A stretch of DNA of 64,000 nt from BJHL01 sp040378885 (GTDB lineage Bacteria; Planctomycetota; Phycisphaerae; Phycisphaerales; UBA1924). The notes under the pieces are model-generated. The model searched no databases, was not told the DNA's origin, and worked only from the letters and a program-made list of their open reading frames with translations. The stretch covers positions 45,365 to 109,364 of the forward strand of contig JBKDAN010000007.1 in the NCBI GenBank assembly GCA_046316615.1. Direction: 5' to 3'. The position numbers and the translations under genes are program-made. Within the stretch, counting starts at the first letter, position 1, and each line of letters begins with the position of its first letter. Below are positions 26,764 to 35,074 of the stretch, piece after piece.

Positions 26764-27544
26764 CCGCCTGCTCAAACATCCACTCACAGAACTTCCAGTT
26801 CACCACGTTGCGAAATGCCTTGACGTAGTCGCTGCGCTTGTTCTGGTACTTGAGGTAGTACGCGTGTTCCCACACGTCGATGCCCAGGATGGGCACGCTG
26901 CCGGTGACGAAGCGGTCTTGCTGGCTTTCCATCTGGATGAGCATGAGGCGGCGGGAAACTTTGTCAAAGATGAGCCAGCCCCAGCCGCCGCCTTCCACTT
27001 GCGTGGCGTTGGCTTCGAAGTGGGCCCAGAATTTTTCGAGGCTGCCAAAGTCACGCGCGATCGCCGCGGCGAGCTCGCCGCCGGGTTCGCCGCCGCCGCC
27101 GCCGCCGTTACGGGCTGGTGTGGGGGGGGCCATCATGTTCCAGAAGAGCGTGTGATTGACGTGCCCACCCAGGTGAAAGGAAAGCTCGCGGGCCCAGTGC
27201 CGCACGAGGCCAGCGTCGCCGCCATCGCGGATGCCGGCAAGTTCCCGCATCGCGCGGTTCGCGCCCGTCACATACGCGGCGTGGTGGCGACCGTGGTGAA
27301 TCTCCATCGTCTGCTTGTCGATGTGCGGCTCAAGCTGCTCGGCCTTGTAGGGGAGCGGAGCCAGCACGTACTCACCCTTCGCGGCATCAAAGCCGCCGAT
27401 GTCGAAGGCGGGCTTGGGCGTGGCGGTCGAACGCGTCGGAATATCTTGCGCCGCGTTGGCGACGTGGGGGGCAGCCAAAGGCGCAGCGGCGATGGCAAGG
27501 CCAGCAAGCGGGAGCAGCGACAGGGTTTCACGGCGGGTGTGCAT
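26756..27544 (-). CDS. Superoxide dismutase (Fe/Mn), Tat-exported
   Basis: Converts superoxide to hydrogen peroxide and oxygen. 262 residues from ATG 27544. The N-terminus (TRRETLSLLPLAGLAIAAAPLAA, given in part) has a twin-arginine motif at residues 4-5 and a hydrophobic stretch, so the enzyme is probably exported folded with its metal. Metal ligands are readable: His83 in EIHHGRHH, His131 in GGHVNHTLFW, and Asp223 and His227 in DVWEHAYY. A Gly-rich insertion (about 147-156) interrupts the loop after the second ligand. Mn or Fe cannot be told by eye. The gene ends inside a short-period repeat and is divergent from nuoI across 150 bp. Confidence 0.9.
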   Translation of the reverse strand: MHTRRETLSLLPLAGLAIAAAPLAAPHVANAAQDIPTRSTATPKPAFDIGGFDAAKGEYVLAPLPYKAEQLEPHIDKQTMEIHHGRHHAAYVTGANRAMRELAGIRDGGDAGLVRHWARELSFHLGGHVNHTLFWNMMAPPTPARNGGGGGGEPGGELAAAIARDFGSLEKFWAHFEANATQVEGGGWGWLIFDKVSRRLMLIQMESQQDRFVTGSVPILGIDVWEHAYYLKYQNKRSDYVKAFRNVVNWKFCEWMFEQAAK

Positions 27545-27547
27545 GGC

Positions 27548-27692
27548 CAAGGGTAGCGAAAGCGACAAAGCGATAACGCGAAAAGTGAAAATGGTGGGGA
27601 CGGGTTGGTGGTGGGGGCGGAGGGGAATCCCACAGCCCGCTCTCATTTATCGCTTTTCGCTTTTCGCTCTATCGCTTTCTACTATCCCCCGC
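27548..27692. repeat. sod-nuoI intergenic region with short repeats in opposite orientations
   Basis: Near 27551-27592 the plus strand carries GCGAAAAG/GCGATAA-type units (AGCGAAAGCGACAAAGCGAT). Near 27645-27682 it carries the reverse type (TATCGCTTTTCGCTTTTCGC). They form an imperfect inverted arrangement around a GC-rich centre. The same unit type (AAAGCGATAAAGTG, twice) is present at 41933-41960. Promoters of both divergent genes must lie here. Confidence 0.55.
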
Positions 27693-27694
27693 CT

Positions 27695-28240
27695 ATGCCA
27701 ATTGATCCCAAGGACGTCATCCACATCTCGCCCGCGCCGCTCAATCGGCTCGAGAGCGTCTACGTGCCCGAAGTCGTCAAGGGCTTCGCCGTCACCATGC
27801 GGCACTTCTTCACCAGCTTCGGCCAGGGCAAGACCAGCCGCACCATGCAATACCCCGAGCAGCGTCGCGAAGACATGCCCGTGGAACAAGGCGGCCTGTT
27901 CAAAGGCAACTTCCGCGGCGTGCACCGCCTCAATCGCGATGAGCAAGGCCGCGTCAAGTGCGTCGCCTGCATGATGTGCCCGACCATCTGCCCCGCTCGC
28001 TGCATCCACATCACTGCGGGCGAAAGCCCCTGGGAAGACCGCGAGAAGTACCCCGTCAAGTTCGAGATCGACGAACTGCGCTGCATCTACTGCGGCATGT
28101 GCGAAGAGGCCTGCCCCGTCGACGCCATCGAACTCACGCCCGAGTACGACATCGTCGGCATGACCCGGGCCGAAATGGTCTTTGACAAGGAGAAGCTGCT
28201 CCAAGTCTTCGACCAGACGATTGGCAAGAAGCCGATGTGA
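27695..28240 (+). CDS. nuoI: NADH-quinone oxidoreductase subunit I (NuoI-like 4Fe-4S protein)
   Basis: Carries the N6a and N6b clusters of complex I that pass electrons towards quinone. 181 residues from ATG 27695. Two 4Fe-4S motifs are complete: Cys89, 92, 95 and 99 (CVACMMCPTICP) and Cys130, 133, 136 and 140 (CIYCGMCEEACP). The N-terminal amphipathic part (VVKGFAVTMRHFF) and the FRGVHRLNRDEQGRVKC block match NuoI. No other nuo genes are adjacent, which is unusual because nuoI normally sits in a large operon. A scattered complex I or another 2x[4Fe-4S] enzyme partner is possible. Confidence 0.88.
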   Translation: MPIDPKDVIHISPAPLNRLESVYVPEVVKGFAVTMRHFFTSFGQGKTSRTMQYPEQRREDMPVEQGGLFKGNFRGVHRLNRDEQGRVKCVACMMCPTICPARCIHITAGESPWEDREKYPVKFEIDELRCIYCGMCEEACPVDAIELTPEYDIVGMTRAEMVFDKEKLLQVFDQTIGKKPM

Positions 28241-28292
28241 TCGCTCGCGCTGCGTCTTCCGACGCGGCGACCGCCAATCACACAACTCACAC

Positions 28293-28724
28293 TCACCACC
28301 ACTTGCTCGGCGTGCGCCGCGGCTTCTCGCCCGCGTCATGTCGCGCCTGCAGCACATCCTCGCGATCGCGCACGCGGCTGAAGCCCGCCCACATCACCGG
28401 GTTCACCACCAGCGCGATGGGGCCGATTGTCCATACCAAGAGCCCGGCTCCCCACCCGCCCCACATCGCTGCGATCGCGCCCGCCACGATGACGATCGCG
28501 ACCATCGTGAGCAGTTCCACACGCAGCGTGCCAGGCCCCGACATCGGATCGCTGGGCCGCCCTTCACAACTCGTTGAATCAATCGCCGACGAGTTGGACT
28601 CCTTGGAGCCCGTCATCTGCCGCGAGTTGTCCATGTGATGTGCCGACGTCGCCGACGCATCACCAAGTGCGGGTGCAAGTGCCGCCAAAGGATCGAGCTG
28701 CGCAGCGGTAAGTGGGGTTGTCAT
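28293..28724 (-). CDS. Small hypothetical membrane protein
   Basis: 143 residues from ATG 28724, with AGGAG about eight bases upstream. The first ~65 residues are Ser/Ala-rich and polar, probably cytoplasmic. Two membrane segments follow (about 70-90, LLTMVAIVIVAGAIAAMW, and about 92-112, GAGLLVWTIGPIALVVNPVMW), then a basic tail (RVRDREDVLQARHDAGEKPRR). No family recognised. It converges on nuoI with 52 bp between stops. The reading frame is open much further upstream, but that is the GC-rich antisense of the dockerin gene. Confidence 0.6.
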   Translation of the reverse strand: MTTPLTAAQLDPLAALAPALGDASATSAHHMDNSRQMTGSKESNSSAIDSTSCEGRPSDPMSGPGTLRVELLTMVAIVIVAGAIAAMWGGWGAGLLVWTIGPIALVVNPVMWAGFSRVRDREDVLQARHDAGEKPRRTPSKWW

Positions 28725-28952
28725 GATGGAAACTCCTGACTGGCCGCGCGTGACGCAAGTCCACGGGCAGTGCGGCGCGACACGCGCCGGGCGGGCTGGA
28801 GTTTCGTGATGGGCGAGAGAGTCCCGTGATTCTATGCGATCGACGCGACGAGCCCGACAATTCCACAATTCCCTGTCCCACGTCCCTCGCTCGCTCGCAT
28901 GTGCAAGAAGCTCCGTTCGTCCGCCGCGAAACAATCTCAAAAGAGAACACGC

Positions 28953-29864
28953 ATGCCACACACAAACATCCTGAGCGCCGTGATCGCCACCACGCTCACC
29001 GCCGCCGCATCCCACGCCCAAATCGCCCACTTCGATCAACCCACCGACACCATCCGCCTCACTGGCAACACCACGCTGGGCTCCACGCACACCATTGAAG
29101 CCTTCGTCTTTCCCACCGTCCAAACACCCGGCCAGACTGGCCGCATCTTCGCCGAACAGTTCGACGCTGTCGAAGACAAGTGGCTCATCGCCAACGCAAC
29201 GCAAACAACCGGCGGCCACTGGAACAACAGTTGCGACGCCTCGCGCGCCGCCGCCGGCCCGCTCGCTCTCTTCCAATGGCACCATATCGCCTACATGCGC
29301 AGCGGCAACACCTACAACCTCTTCGTCAACGGCGTGCTTGTCGACCAGCGCCCCGCAACCTGCGCAGGCGGCAATTCCTCGAGCAGCGCGATGACCATCG
29401 GAGCGTTCCGCTACCAGTTTCAGAACCTGGTCCACCAGTCATTCATCGGCTACATCGATTGGCTGCGCGTCTCCTCCACCGCGCGCTACCCGCTCACTGG
29501 CTTCGCCGCCCCATCGCTCGAGCCAGGCCTCGACGCCGACACGCTCATCCTCGTCACCTTCAACGATGCGCCCGGCACCGGCAACCCCGCAGTCCAAGGC
29601 TCCGCCGTCACCAGCGCCGCGGTCGCCACAGGTTTCAACGGCGCAACCCGCCCCGACTTTGGCGCAGGCCCCTGCGACTCCATCGATTTTAACCGCAACG
29701 GCGTCTTCCCCGAAGATCAAGACGTCACCGACTTCTTCACCGCCCTCGCAGGCGACAGTTGCCCAACCTGCGGCGACATCGACTTCAACAACAACGGCGT
29801 GTACCCCGAAGACCAGGACATCATCGACTTCTTCAACGTCCTCGCCGGCGGCACTTGCGGCTGA
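28953..29864 (+). CDS. Secreted LamG-like protein with GC-type dockerin tail
   Basis: 303 residues from ATG 28953. The signal peptide ends near residue 22 (TAAASHAQ). Residues about 25-190 form a concanavalin/LamG-like beta sandwich (HTIEAFVFPTV ... GRIFAEQF ... FQWHHIAYMRSGNTYNLFVNGVLVD ... FIGYIDWLRVSS), likely to bind carbohydrate or another surface ligand. The last ~62 residues are a duplicated Ca-binding module: DFNRNGVFPEDQDVTDFF and DFNNNGVYPEDQDIIDFF, each ending in Gly-Cys. This is the Cys-bounded 'GC-type dockerin' found mainly in Phycisphaerales. Its presumed cohesin-like partner is not in the window. Confidence 0.85.
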   Translation: MPHTNILSAVIATTLTAAASHAQIAHFDQPTDTIRLTGNTTLGSTHTIEAFVFPTVQTPGQTGRIFAEQFDAVEDKWLIANATQTTGGHWNNSCDASRAAAGPLALFQWHHIAYMRSGNTYNLFVNGVLVDQRPATCAGGNSSSSAMTIGAFRYQFQNLVHQSFIGYIDWLRVSSTARYPLTGFAAPSLEPGLDADTLILVTFNDAPGTGNPAVQGSAVTSAAVATGFNGATRPDFGAGPCDSIDFNRNGVFPEDQDVTDFFTALAGDSCPTCGDIDFNNNGVYPEDQDIIDFFNVLAGGTCG

Positions 29865-29891
29865 ACTTTCCCACCCATTCACCACCCAAAC

Positions 29892-29921
29892 AACGCGGGC
29901 CTACGCCGCGTTTCACTTTTT
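29892..29921 (+). terminator. Terminator of the dockerin gene
   Basis: AACGCGG (29892-29898) and CCGCGTT (29906-29912) flank a seven-base loop, followed by TCACTTTTT. Confidence 0.75.
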
Positions 29922-30011
29922 CTTATCAACACGTGAAGGGTTCACCCCCGCCCCATCGCTCAGTGCTCCGACACCGCCGCCTTCTCGCGCGGCAGATAAC
30001 GGAGCACTCCG

Positions 30012-31640
30012 ATGCACACACGTCTCAAACACTTCGGCTTCTCACTTCTCGCCACCTTCGCCGCTTTCGCAGGTCTCGCCTCCGCGCAGGTCTACACGTC
30101 GTCAGGCGCCATCACCATCAACGACAGCGGGCCTGCCAATCCCTATCCCAGCGTCATCAACGTCACCAACGGCCCAACCAGCATCGCGCGTCTCAGTGTG
30201 CGAATCAACGGCCTCACACACACATTCTCACCCGACATCGACGTGATGCTCGTCGCCCCGGGCGGTCAGAGCGTCATTCTCATGTCAGACGCCGGCAATA
30301 GCAGCAACTTGACAGGCGTGAATCTCACCTTCGCTGATGGCTTCCCACAGCTTGCGATCGCACAGATCGCGTCCGGGACCTATGCATGCACCAATCTTCA
30401 AGGCAGCGAGCAATTCGCTCCGCCAGCCCCAATTGCCTCAAACACGCAAACAAGCCTCGCGTCACTGATGGGCACCAACGCCAACGGTGCATGGTCCCTC
30501 TTCGTCCTCGACGACGCGGATCTTGACAGTGGTTCGATCCAGTCGTGGTCCCTTGAGTTCAACGCCGCAGCAACTGTCGCCCAGGGTTCCATCGACACCG
30601 CCTTTACCTACCAGGGCCGCCTCGAAAACAACGGTGCCCCTGTCAACGGCCCCATCGACGTGCGCTATCAGTTCTGGACTGACTCCATCAGTGCCGCGCA
30701 GGGGAGCACCATCGGTCCGCCGCTCATCGCGACCGGCGTCCAAGCCGTCGATGGCCTCTTCAGTCTCGATGTTCCCTTGGTTGACGCCGCCAAGCGGGCG
30801 AACGCTCTCTATCTCGAAGTCGCCGTTCGCGTGCCGAGCGGTTCCGGTGACTTCGTGCCGCTAAGCCCGCGCCAGCGCATCGCGCCCACGCCGCAAAGCT
30901 CGTACGCCCTCGCCGCAAGTTCCCTCTTGGCCTCCGATGGCTCGCCCCTTGACGTCGTCGTCACCGATGCTGCAGGCCTCGCTCGCTTCGCCAACGGCTT
31001 GCTCATCGAGTCCGGTCTCCCCGACAGCGCGGTCGGCATCGCCTTTGGTCCCTTCTCCTCGCAAATCGGCGGGAGCGTGGAAGGCACCGACCCCGTCGGC
31101 ATCTTCCGCTATAACCCGGCTGACGACGTCAGCTTCCTCCGCTTCTGCGCTGGTGATCTCCCTTCCGCCCAAGATGGCTTCCAGTTCGGCATCCGCAACG
31201 CCGCCGGCATCTTCACCCCGCAGATCGTCTTTCTCTCCAACGGGACCGCCCTCAAGCCCGGCGGCGGCTCCTGGAGCGTATTGAGCGATCCGCGCGCCAA
31301 GCACGACATCACGCCCCTCAGCAACACGCTTGATCGCCTCCTGAACCTGCGCGGCTACTCCTACGAGTACAACACCGACATGATCGAGCAAGGCATCGCC
31401 CTCCCCGGTCGCCAAATCGGCCTCATGGCCGACGAAGTCGAACGCATCTTCCCCGACTGGATCTCACGCGACGAACACGGCACCCGCTTCGTCACCGAGC
31501 GTTCCACCACGGCACTCATGGTCGAAGCCCTGCGTGATCTCCGCACCGAAAAGGACCGTGAACTCGCCGCCAAGCAAGCCGAAATCGAAAACCTCAAGGC
31601 TCGCCTTGATCGACTCGAAGCGGCATTGATCGCAAAGTGA
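30012..31640 (+). CDS. Secreted P-domain protein with C-terminal S74 intramolecular chaperone domain
   Basis: 542 residues. The signal peptide ends near residue 25 (AGLASAQ). Residues about 27-190 are a proprotein-convertase P-domain (SIARLSVRINGLTHTFSPDIDVMLVAPGG ... GAWSLFVLDDADLDSGSIQSWSLEF). A linker domain follows that begins FTYQGRLENNGAPVNGPIDVRYQFW, common in bacterial surface proteins. The C-terminus (from SDPRAKHDITPLSNTLDRLLNLRG) is a Peptidase_S74 / endosialidase-type chaperone with a terminal coiled coil (KAEIENLKARLDRLEAAL-like). In phage tail spikes this domain trimerises the protein and then cuts itself off at a conserved Ser, here SDPRAK. It probably forms a trimeric surface fibre. 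Confidence 0.82.
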   Translation: MHTRLKHFGFSLLATFAAFAGLASAQVYTSSGAITINDSGPANPYPSVINVTNGPTSIARLSVRINGLTHTFSPDIDVMLVAPGGQSVILMSDAGNSSNLTGVNLTFADGFPQLAIAQIASGTYACTNLQGSEQFAPPAPIASNTQTSLASLMGTNANGAWSLFVLDDADLDSGSIQSWSLEFNAAATVAQGSIDTAFTYQGRLENNGAPVNGPIDVRYQFWTDSISAAQGSTIGPPLIATGVQAVDGLFSLDVPLVDAAKRANALYLEVAVRVPSGSGDFVPLSPRQRIAPTPQSSYALAASSLLASDGSPLDVVVTDAAGLARFANGLLIESGLPDSAVGIAFGPFSSQIGGSVEGTDPVGIFRYNPADDVSFLRFCAGDLPSAQDGFQFGIRNAAGIFTPQIVFLSNGTALKPGGGSWSVLSDPRAKHDITPLSNTLDRLLNLRGYSYEYNTDMIEQGIALPGRQIGLMADEVERIFPDWISRDEHGTRFVTERSTTALMVEALRDLRTEKDRELAAKQAEIENLKARLDRLEAALIAK

Positions 31641-31663
31641 CGCGTGCACGCCACGCAGTCGCA

Positions 31664-32530
<867 letters not shown>

Positions 32531-32676
32531 GGCGGAACGTAGAAACCCGGTCCCCCCAAAGCAAACCGGCGTTATCCACCAACAGAATCGGGCTTGCCCC
32601 GGCCGCCCTAGCCCTCTACTATCCCTCCCCGCAAGTCCCCGACCTGCGGCACAACGTGGAATCCCTCGTTATTAAT

Positions 32677-32751
32677 GGGGGCATAGCTCAGTTTTGGTAG
32701 AGCGCATCCATGGCATGGATGAGGTCAGGGGTTCGAGTCCCCTTGCCTCCA
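32677..32751 (+). tRNA. tRNA-Ala (anticodon GGC)
   Basis: 75 nt cloverleaf. The acceptor stem is GGGGGCA/TGCCTCC with the G3:U70 pair that marks alanine tRNA. The D arm is GCTC...GAGC. The anticodon stem CATCC/GGATG holds the loop ATGGCAT with anticodon GGC. The T arm is AGGGG-TTCGAGT-CCCCT, and the discriminator is A. CCA is not encoded. The 3' end is duplicated 2.16 kb downstream. Confidence 0.96.
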
Positions 32752-32752
32752 C
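32735..32752 (+). repeat. Left copy of an 18-bp duplication (attL-like) in the tRNA-Ala 3' end
   Basis: GAGTCCCCTTGCCTCCAC covers the T arm and acceptor end of the tRNA gene and recurs exactly at 34892-34909. Such duplications are the usual mark of site-specific integration at a tRNA gene. Confidence 0.85.
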
Positions 32753-32766
32753 TTGTGAGTCGAAAG

Positions 32767-32794
32767 ACGGCCCCAATGGGCCGTTTTTCTTTTT
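32767..32794 (+). terminator. Rho-independent terminator after tRNA-Ala(GGC)
   Basis: ACGGCCC (32767-32773) and GGGCCGT (32778-32784) form a perfect 7-bp stem with a four-base loop, followed by TTTTCTTTTTT. It belongs to the island side of the junction. Confidence 0.88.
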
Positions 32795-33324
32795 TGCAGA
32801 GATCCGCGCGTCCCCAGGCTCGCTGTGCACTTTCAGCCTCGTGTCGTAATCGCTTAACCATTGCCACCAGCCATTCATCCATCGTTTCCATCAATCCATC
32901 GTCTGAAGACTTCGGGCCATCTGCGTGCCGTCCGCTCACGTGCTATCGCGTGTCTTTCTCTACGCGGCGGCGGAAAGCTGCGAACGAGAGCCGACTTACG
33001 GCACCTTCGGATGCTGCGTTGACAGACGCAGTCGTTTGCACTGGACCATCCTAAACAAGCACCAACCGCGAGTTTGGGCCATTTCCGCTCGACAACATCG
33101 CGCGCCAAGCAAACTTACCACGACGGGCTTCGCACTCGGCGTTCATGTTGCAATCGGGGTGGTCGGTGCTGCAGGTCCTTGGGCTTGATCTACACAACTC
33201 CGCTGCAAAGGGGCTGCTCTTCGTGAGGGTTCGATCATCGATCTGGTAGTCGCCGGCGCTCGGCCGCTCGCTCTGGCTGACGAATACTCTGGAGCGATTG
33301 TCGTATCCTGAAAGGAGATCCAGC

Positions 33325-34707
33325 ATGGCCGTTCGCTCATTCGACCTCAACATAGAAGAAGTGCTTGAGAATTGGGAAGTGGAGCATGCACTACGAGAAA
33401 TCATCGCAAATGCGATCGACGAGCAGTTGATATCGAGTACTCGTGAAATCGAGATTGTGCGTGATGCCAAGGGGGCCTGGCACGTTCGCGACTTTGGGAG
33501 GGGACTTCGAATCGAGCACTTTACACTGAACGAGAATCAGGAGAAACTCAAGTCAATCCAAGGGGTCATTGGGAAGTTCGGTGTTGGACTCAAAGACGCG
33601 CTTGCAACCTTTCACCGTCGGGGAATCGGTGTGCAGATTCGGTCCCGTTTCGGCACCTTCCGGTTGAAACAGGAGCACAAACACGGCTTTCAGAACATTC
33701 AGACCCTACACGTCGAATACGACGATAATGGCACCGACTTTGAGGGCACAGACTTTGTGTTCAGTGGTGTGACCGACGTCGATGTTTCGCGAGCCAAGTC
33801 TCTGTTTCTTCGGTTCGCGGGCGAAGAGTTGCTGGAAACAAATCCGTACGGTCAGATTTTGAAACGTAATGCCGCATCTGCCCGCGTCTACATCCTTGGG
33901 GTCTTGGCCGCAGAAGAGCCGAATTTTTTGTTCTCGTACAACTTGACAAACCTGACTGAGACAATGAAAAAGCGCCTGAACAGGGAGCGGCTTCACGTCG
34001 GCAGAACAACTTACGCAGATCGTGTTAGGGCAATTTTGAAGAGTTCGGCCGCGGAGTCAGTTAAAATCGCTCTGGTTAATGAAGTGCAAAATCGCGCCAT
34101 TGGACAGTCGTGTGACGAGATGGGGTGGATCGAGATAAGTCAGAAGGCGTTGACATTGATGCATGAACGCCGAAACGTAGCGTACTTGACGGAGCGGGAA
34201 TTGCATACTTCCCCTGGCATGCTCGATGCTGCCAAGAGAGACGGATATCAGGTAGTCGTGATCACCGACCACCAGAAGGCCAAGTTAACCGAACAGGCGA
34301 TGGCGGGTGGTACCCAAGTGCGAACTCTCGACGCGTTCGTTCAACAATACAATGCGTCGTTCGAATACAAGTTTGTCGGGCTCGCCGAGCTTACGCAGGT
34401 GGAGCGGTCTGTCTTTGAACGTACCGACCGCATTGTTTCGCTTCTTGAGTTGCCATCAGGTAGCGTCCCTAAGGTGAGGATATCCGAAACGATTCGAATG
34501 AGTATCGATGACACCGAGGGATGCTGGGATCCCACAAAGGGTGTCATCGTGATAAAGCGAAGTACTCTGTCAAGCGTGGAGCGATACGCGGCAGTTCTGC
34601 TTCACGAGGTAGCTCACGCGGTGACTGGCACCGACGACGCCACGAGAGATTTCGAAAATGTTCTCACTGGTTATCTCGGGAAGCTGGCCAAGGCAGCTCT
34701 GCGATGA
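33325..34707 (+). CDS. GHKL (HSP90-type) ATPase with C-terminal HExxH metallopeptidase motif
   Basis: 460 residues from ATG 33325, fixed by AAAGGAG at 33311-33317. The N-terminal third is a Bergerat-fold ATPase. Its N-box is E25-x3-N29-x2-D32 (REIIANAID), G1 is D56-F-G-R-G60 and G2 is GKFGVGLKD at 83-91. A mixed alpha/beta middle part follows (about 110-230 in the transducer position). Then comes a segment about 260-345 with the look of a nucleotide- or nucleic-acid-binding fold (AKRDGYQVVVITDHQKAKL). The C-terminus has VLLHEVAHAVTGT with HEVAH at 427-431 and Glu444 as a likely third zinc ligand. The pairing of GHKL ATPase and zinc protease in one chain, alone on a tRNA island, suggests an ATP-gated protease used in defence or conflict; this is inference. 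I do not recognise a named family. Confidence 0.8.
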   Translation: MAVRSFDLNIEEVLENWEVEHALREIIANAIDEQLISSTREIEIVRDAKGAWHVRDFGRGLRIEHFTLNENQEKLKSIQGVIGKFGVGLKDALATFHRRGIGVQIRSRFGTFRLKQEHKHGFQNIQTLHVEYDDNGTDFEGTDFVFSGVTDVDVSRAKSLFLRFAGEELLETNPYGQILKRNAASARVYILGVLAAEEPNFLFSYNLTNLTETMKKRLNRERLHVGRTTYADRVRAILKSSAAESVKIALVNEVQNRAIGQSCDEMGWIEISQKALTLMHERRNVAYLTERELHTSPGMLDAAKRDGYQVVVITDHQKAKLTEQAMAGGTQVRTLDAFVQQYNASFEYKFVGLAELTQVERSVFERTDRIVSLLELPSGSVPKVRISETIRMSIDDTEGCWDPTKGVIVIKRSTLSSVERYAAVLLHEVAHAVTGTDDATRDFENVLTGYLGKLAKAALR

Positions 34708-34891
34708 AGCGTGGGCTTCTATCGTGCGATCAATAATTCTTCTGCCGAGTGTGTCTTTGCACCGCAGATGTGACGCGGAATGACTCAGCTGCGGGTGTGT
34801 TGTAGCCGAACTGCGGGCTAGAAGTGCTCGACAGGTTCCAGCAACACTTCGAATCATCTCCGTTACTAGGCACCGCCAGTTGGGGTTTTGT

Positions 34892-34909
34892 GAGTCCCCT
34901 TGCCTCCAC
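34892..34909 (+). repeat. Right copy of the 18-bp duplication (attR-like)
   Basis: Exact copy of GAGTCCCCTTGCCTCCAC from the tRNA-Ala(GGC) 3' end. The preceding bases do not continue the tRNA, so this is a 3'-end fragment only. Confidence 0.85.
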
Positions 34910-34914
34910 GTCTC

Positions 34915-34945
34915 AAAAACCCCGGGATAAAGTCCCGGGGTTTTT
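34915..34945. terminator. Strong terminator just outside the island (probable original tRNA terminator)
   Basis: AAAAACCCCGGGA (34915-34927) and TCCCGGGGTTTTT (34933-34945) form a perfect 13-bp stem with a five-base loop; it can act on both strands. It begins six bases after the right repeat, where the tRNA's own terminator would have been before integration. Confidence 0.85.
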
Positions 34946-35074
34946 CGTTTCCCCTGCAAGTCCTCTCTCGTGCGGCTTGCAATGCTTACCGGGCGAACCC
35001 GGCAGCGGTGCCGGGCGTCTGACGCAGTGTCACCTCTGGCGATGCGCGATCGCCAATCGATACGGAGAAAGTCC

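Larger units (their letters stand above)
32735..34909. mobile_element. 2.16-kb tRNA-Ala-associated genomic island without integrase
   Basis: The segment between the two 18-bp copies has visibly lower GC and different codon use from the flanks. It carries one convincing gene (33325-34707). The left ~570 bp (32752-33324) and right ~180 bp hold a terminator but no gene I can support. No tyrosine or serine recombinase lies inside. It is therefore either a remnant of a larger element or a satellite mobilised in trans. The intact tRNA is on the left, so the tRNA's original downstream sequence should begin at 34910. Confidence 0.75.

Noticed and set aside
32752..33324. Small genes in the left arm of the tRNA island
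   Set aside because: Frames are short, overlap on both strands and lack start signals; I could support none of them.
34910..35074. Gene between the island and the exported cyclophilin
   Set aside because: The only frame is a short extension of the cyclophilin gene; GGAGA and the signal peptide place the start at 35075.
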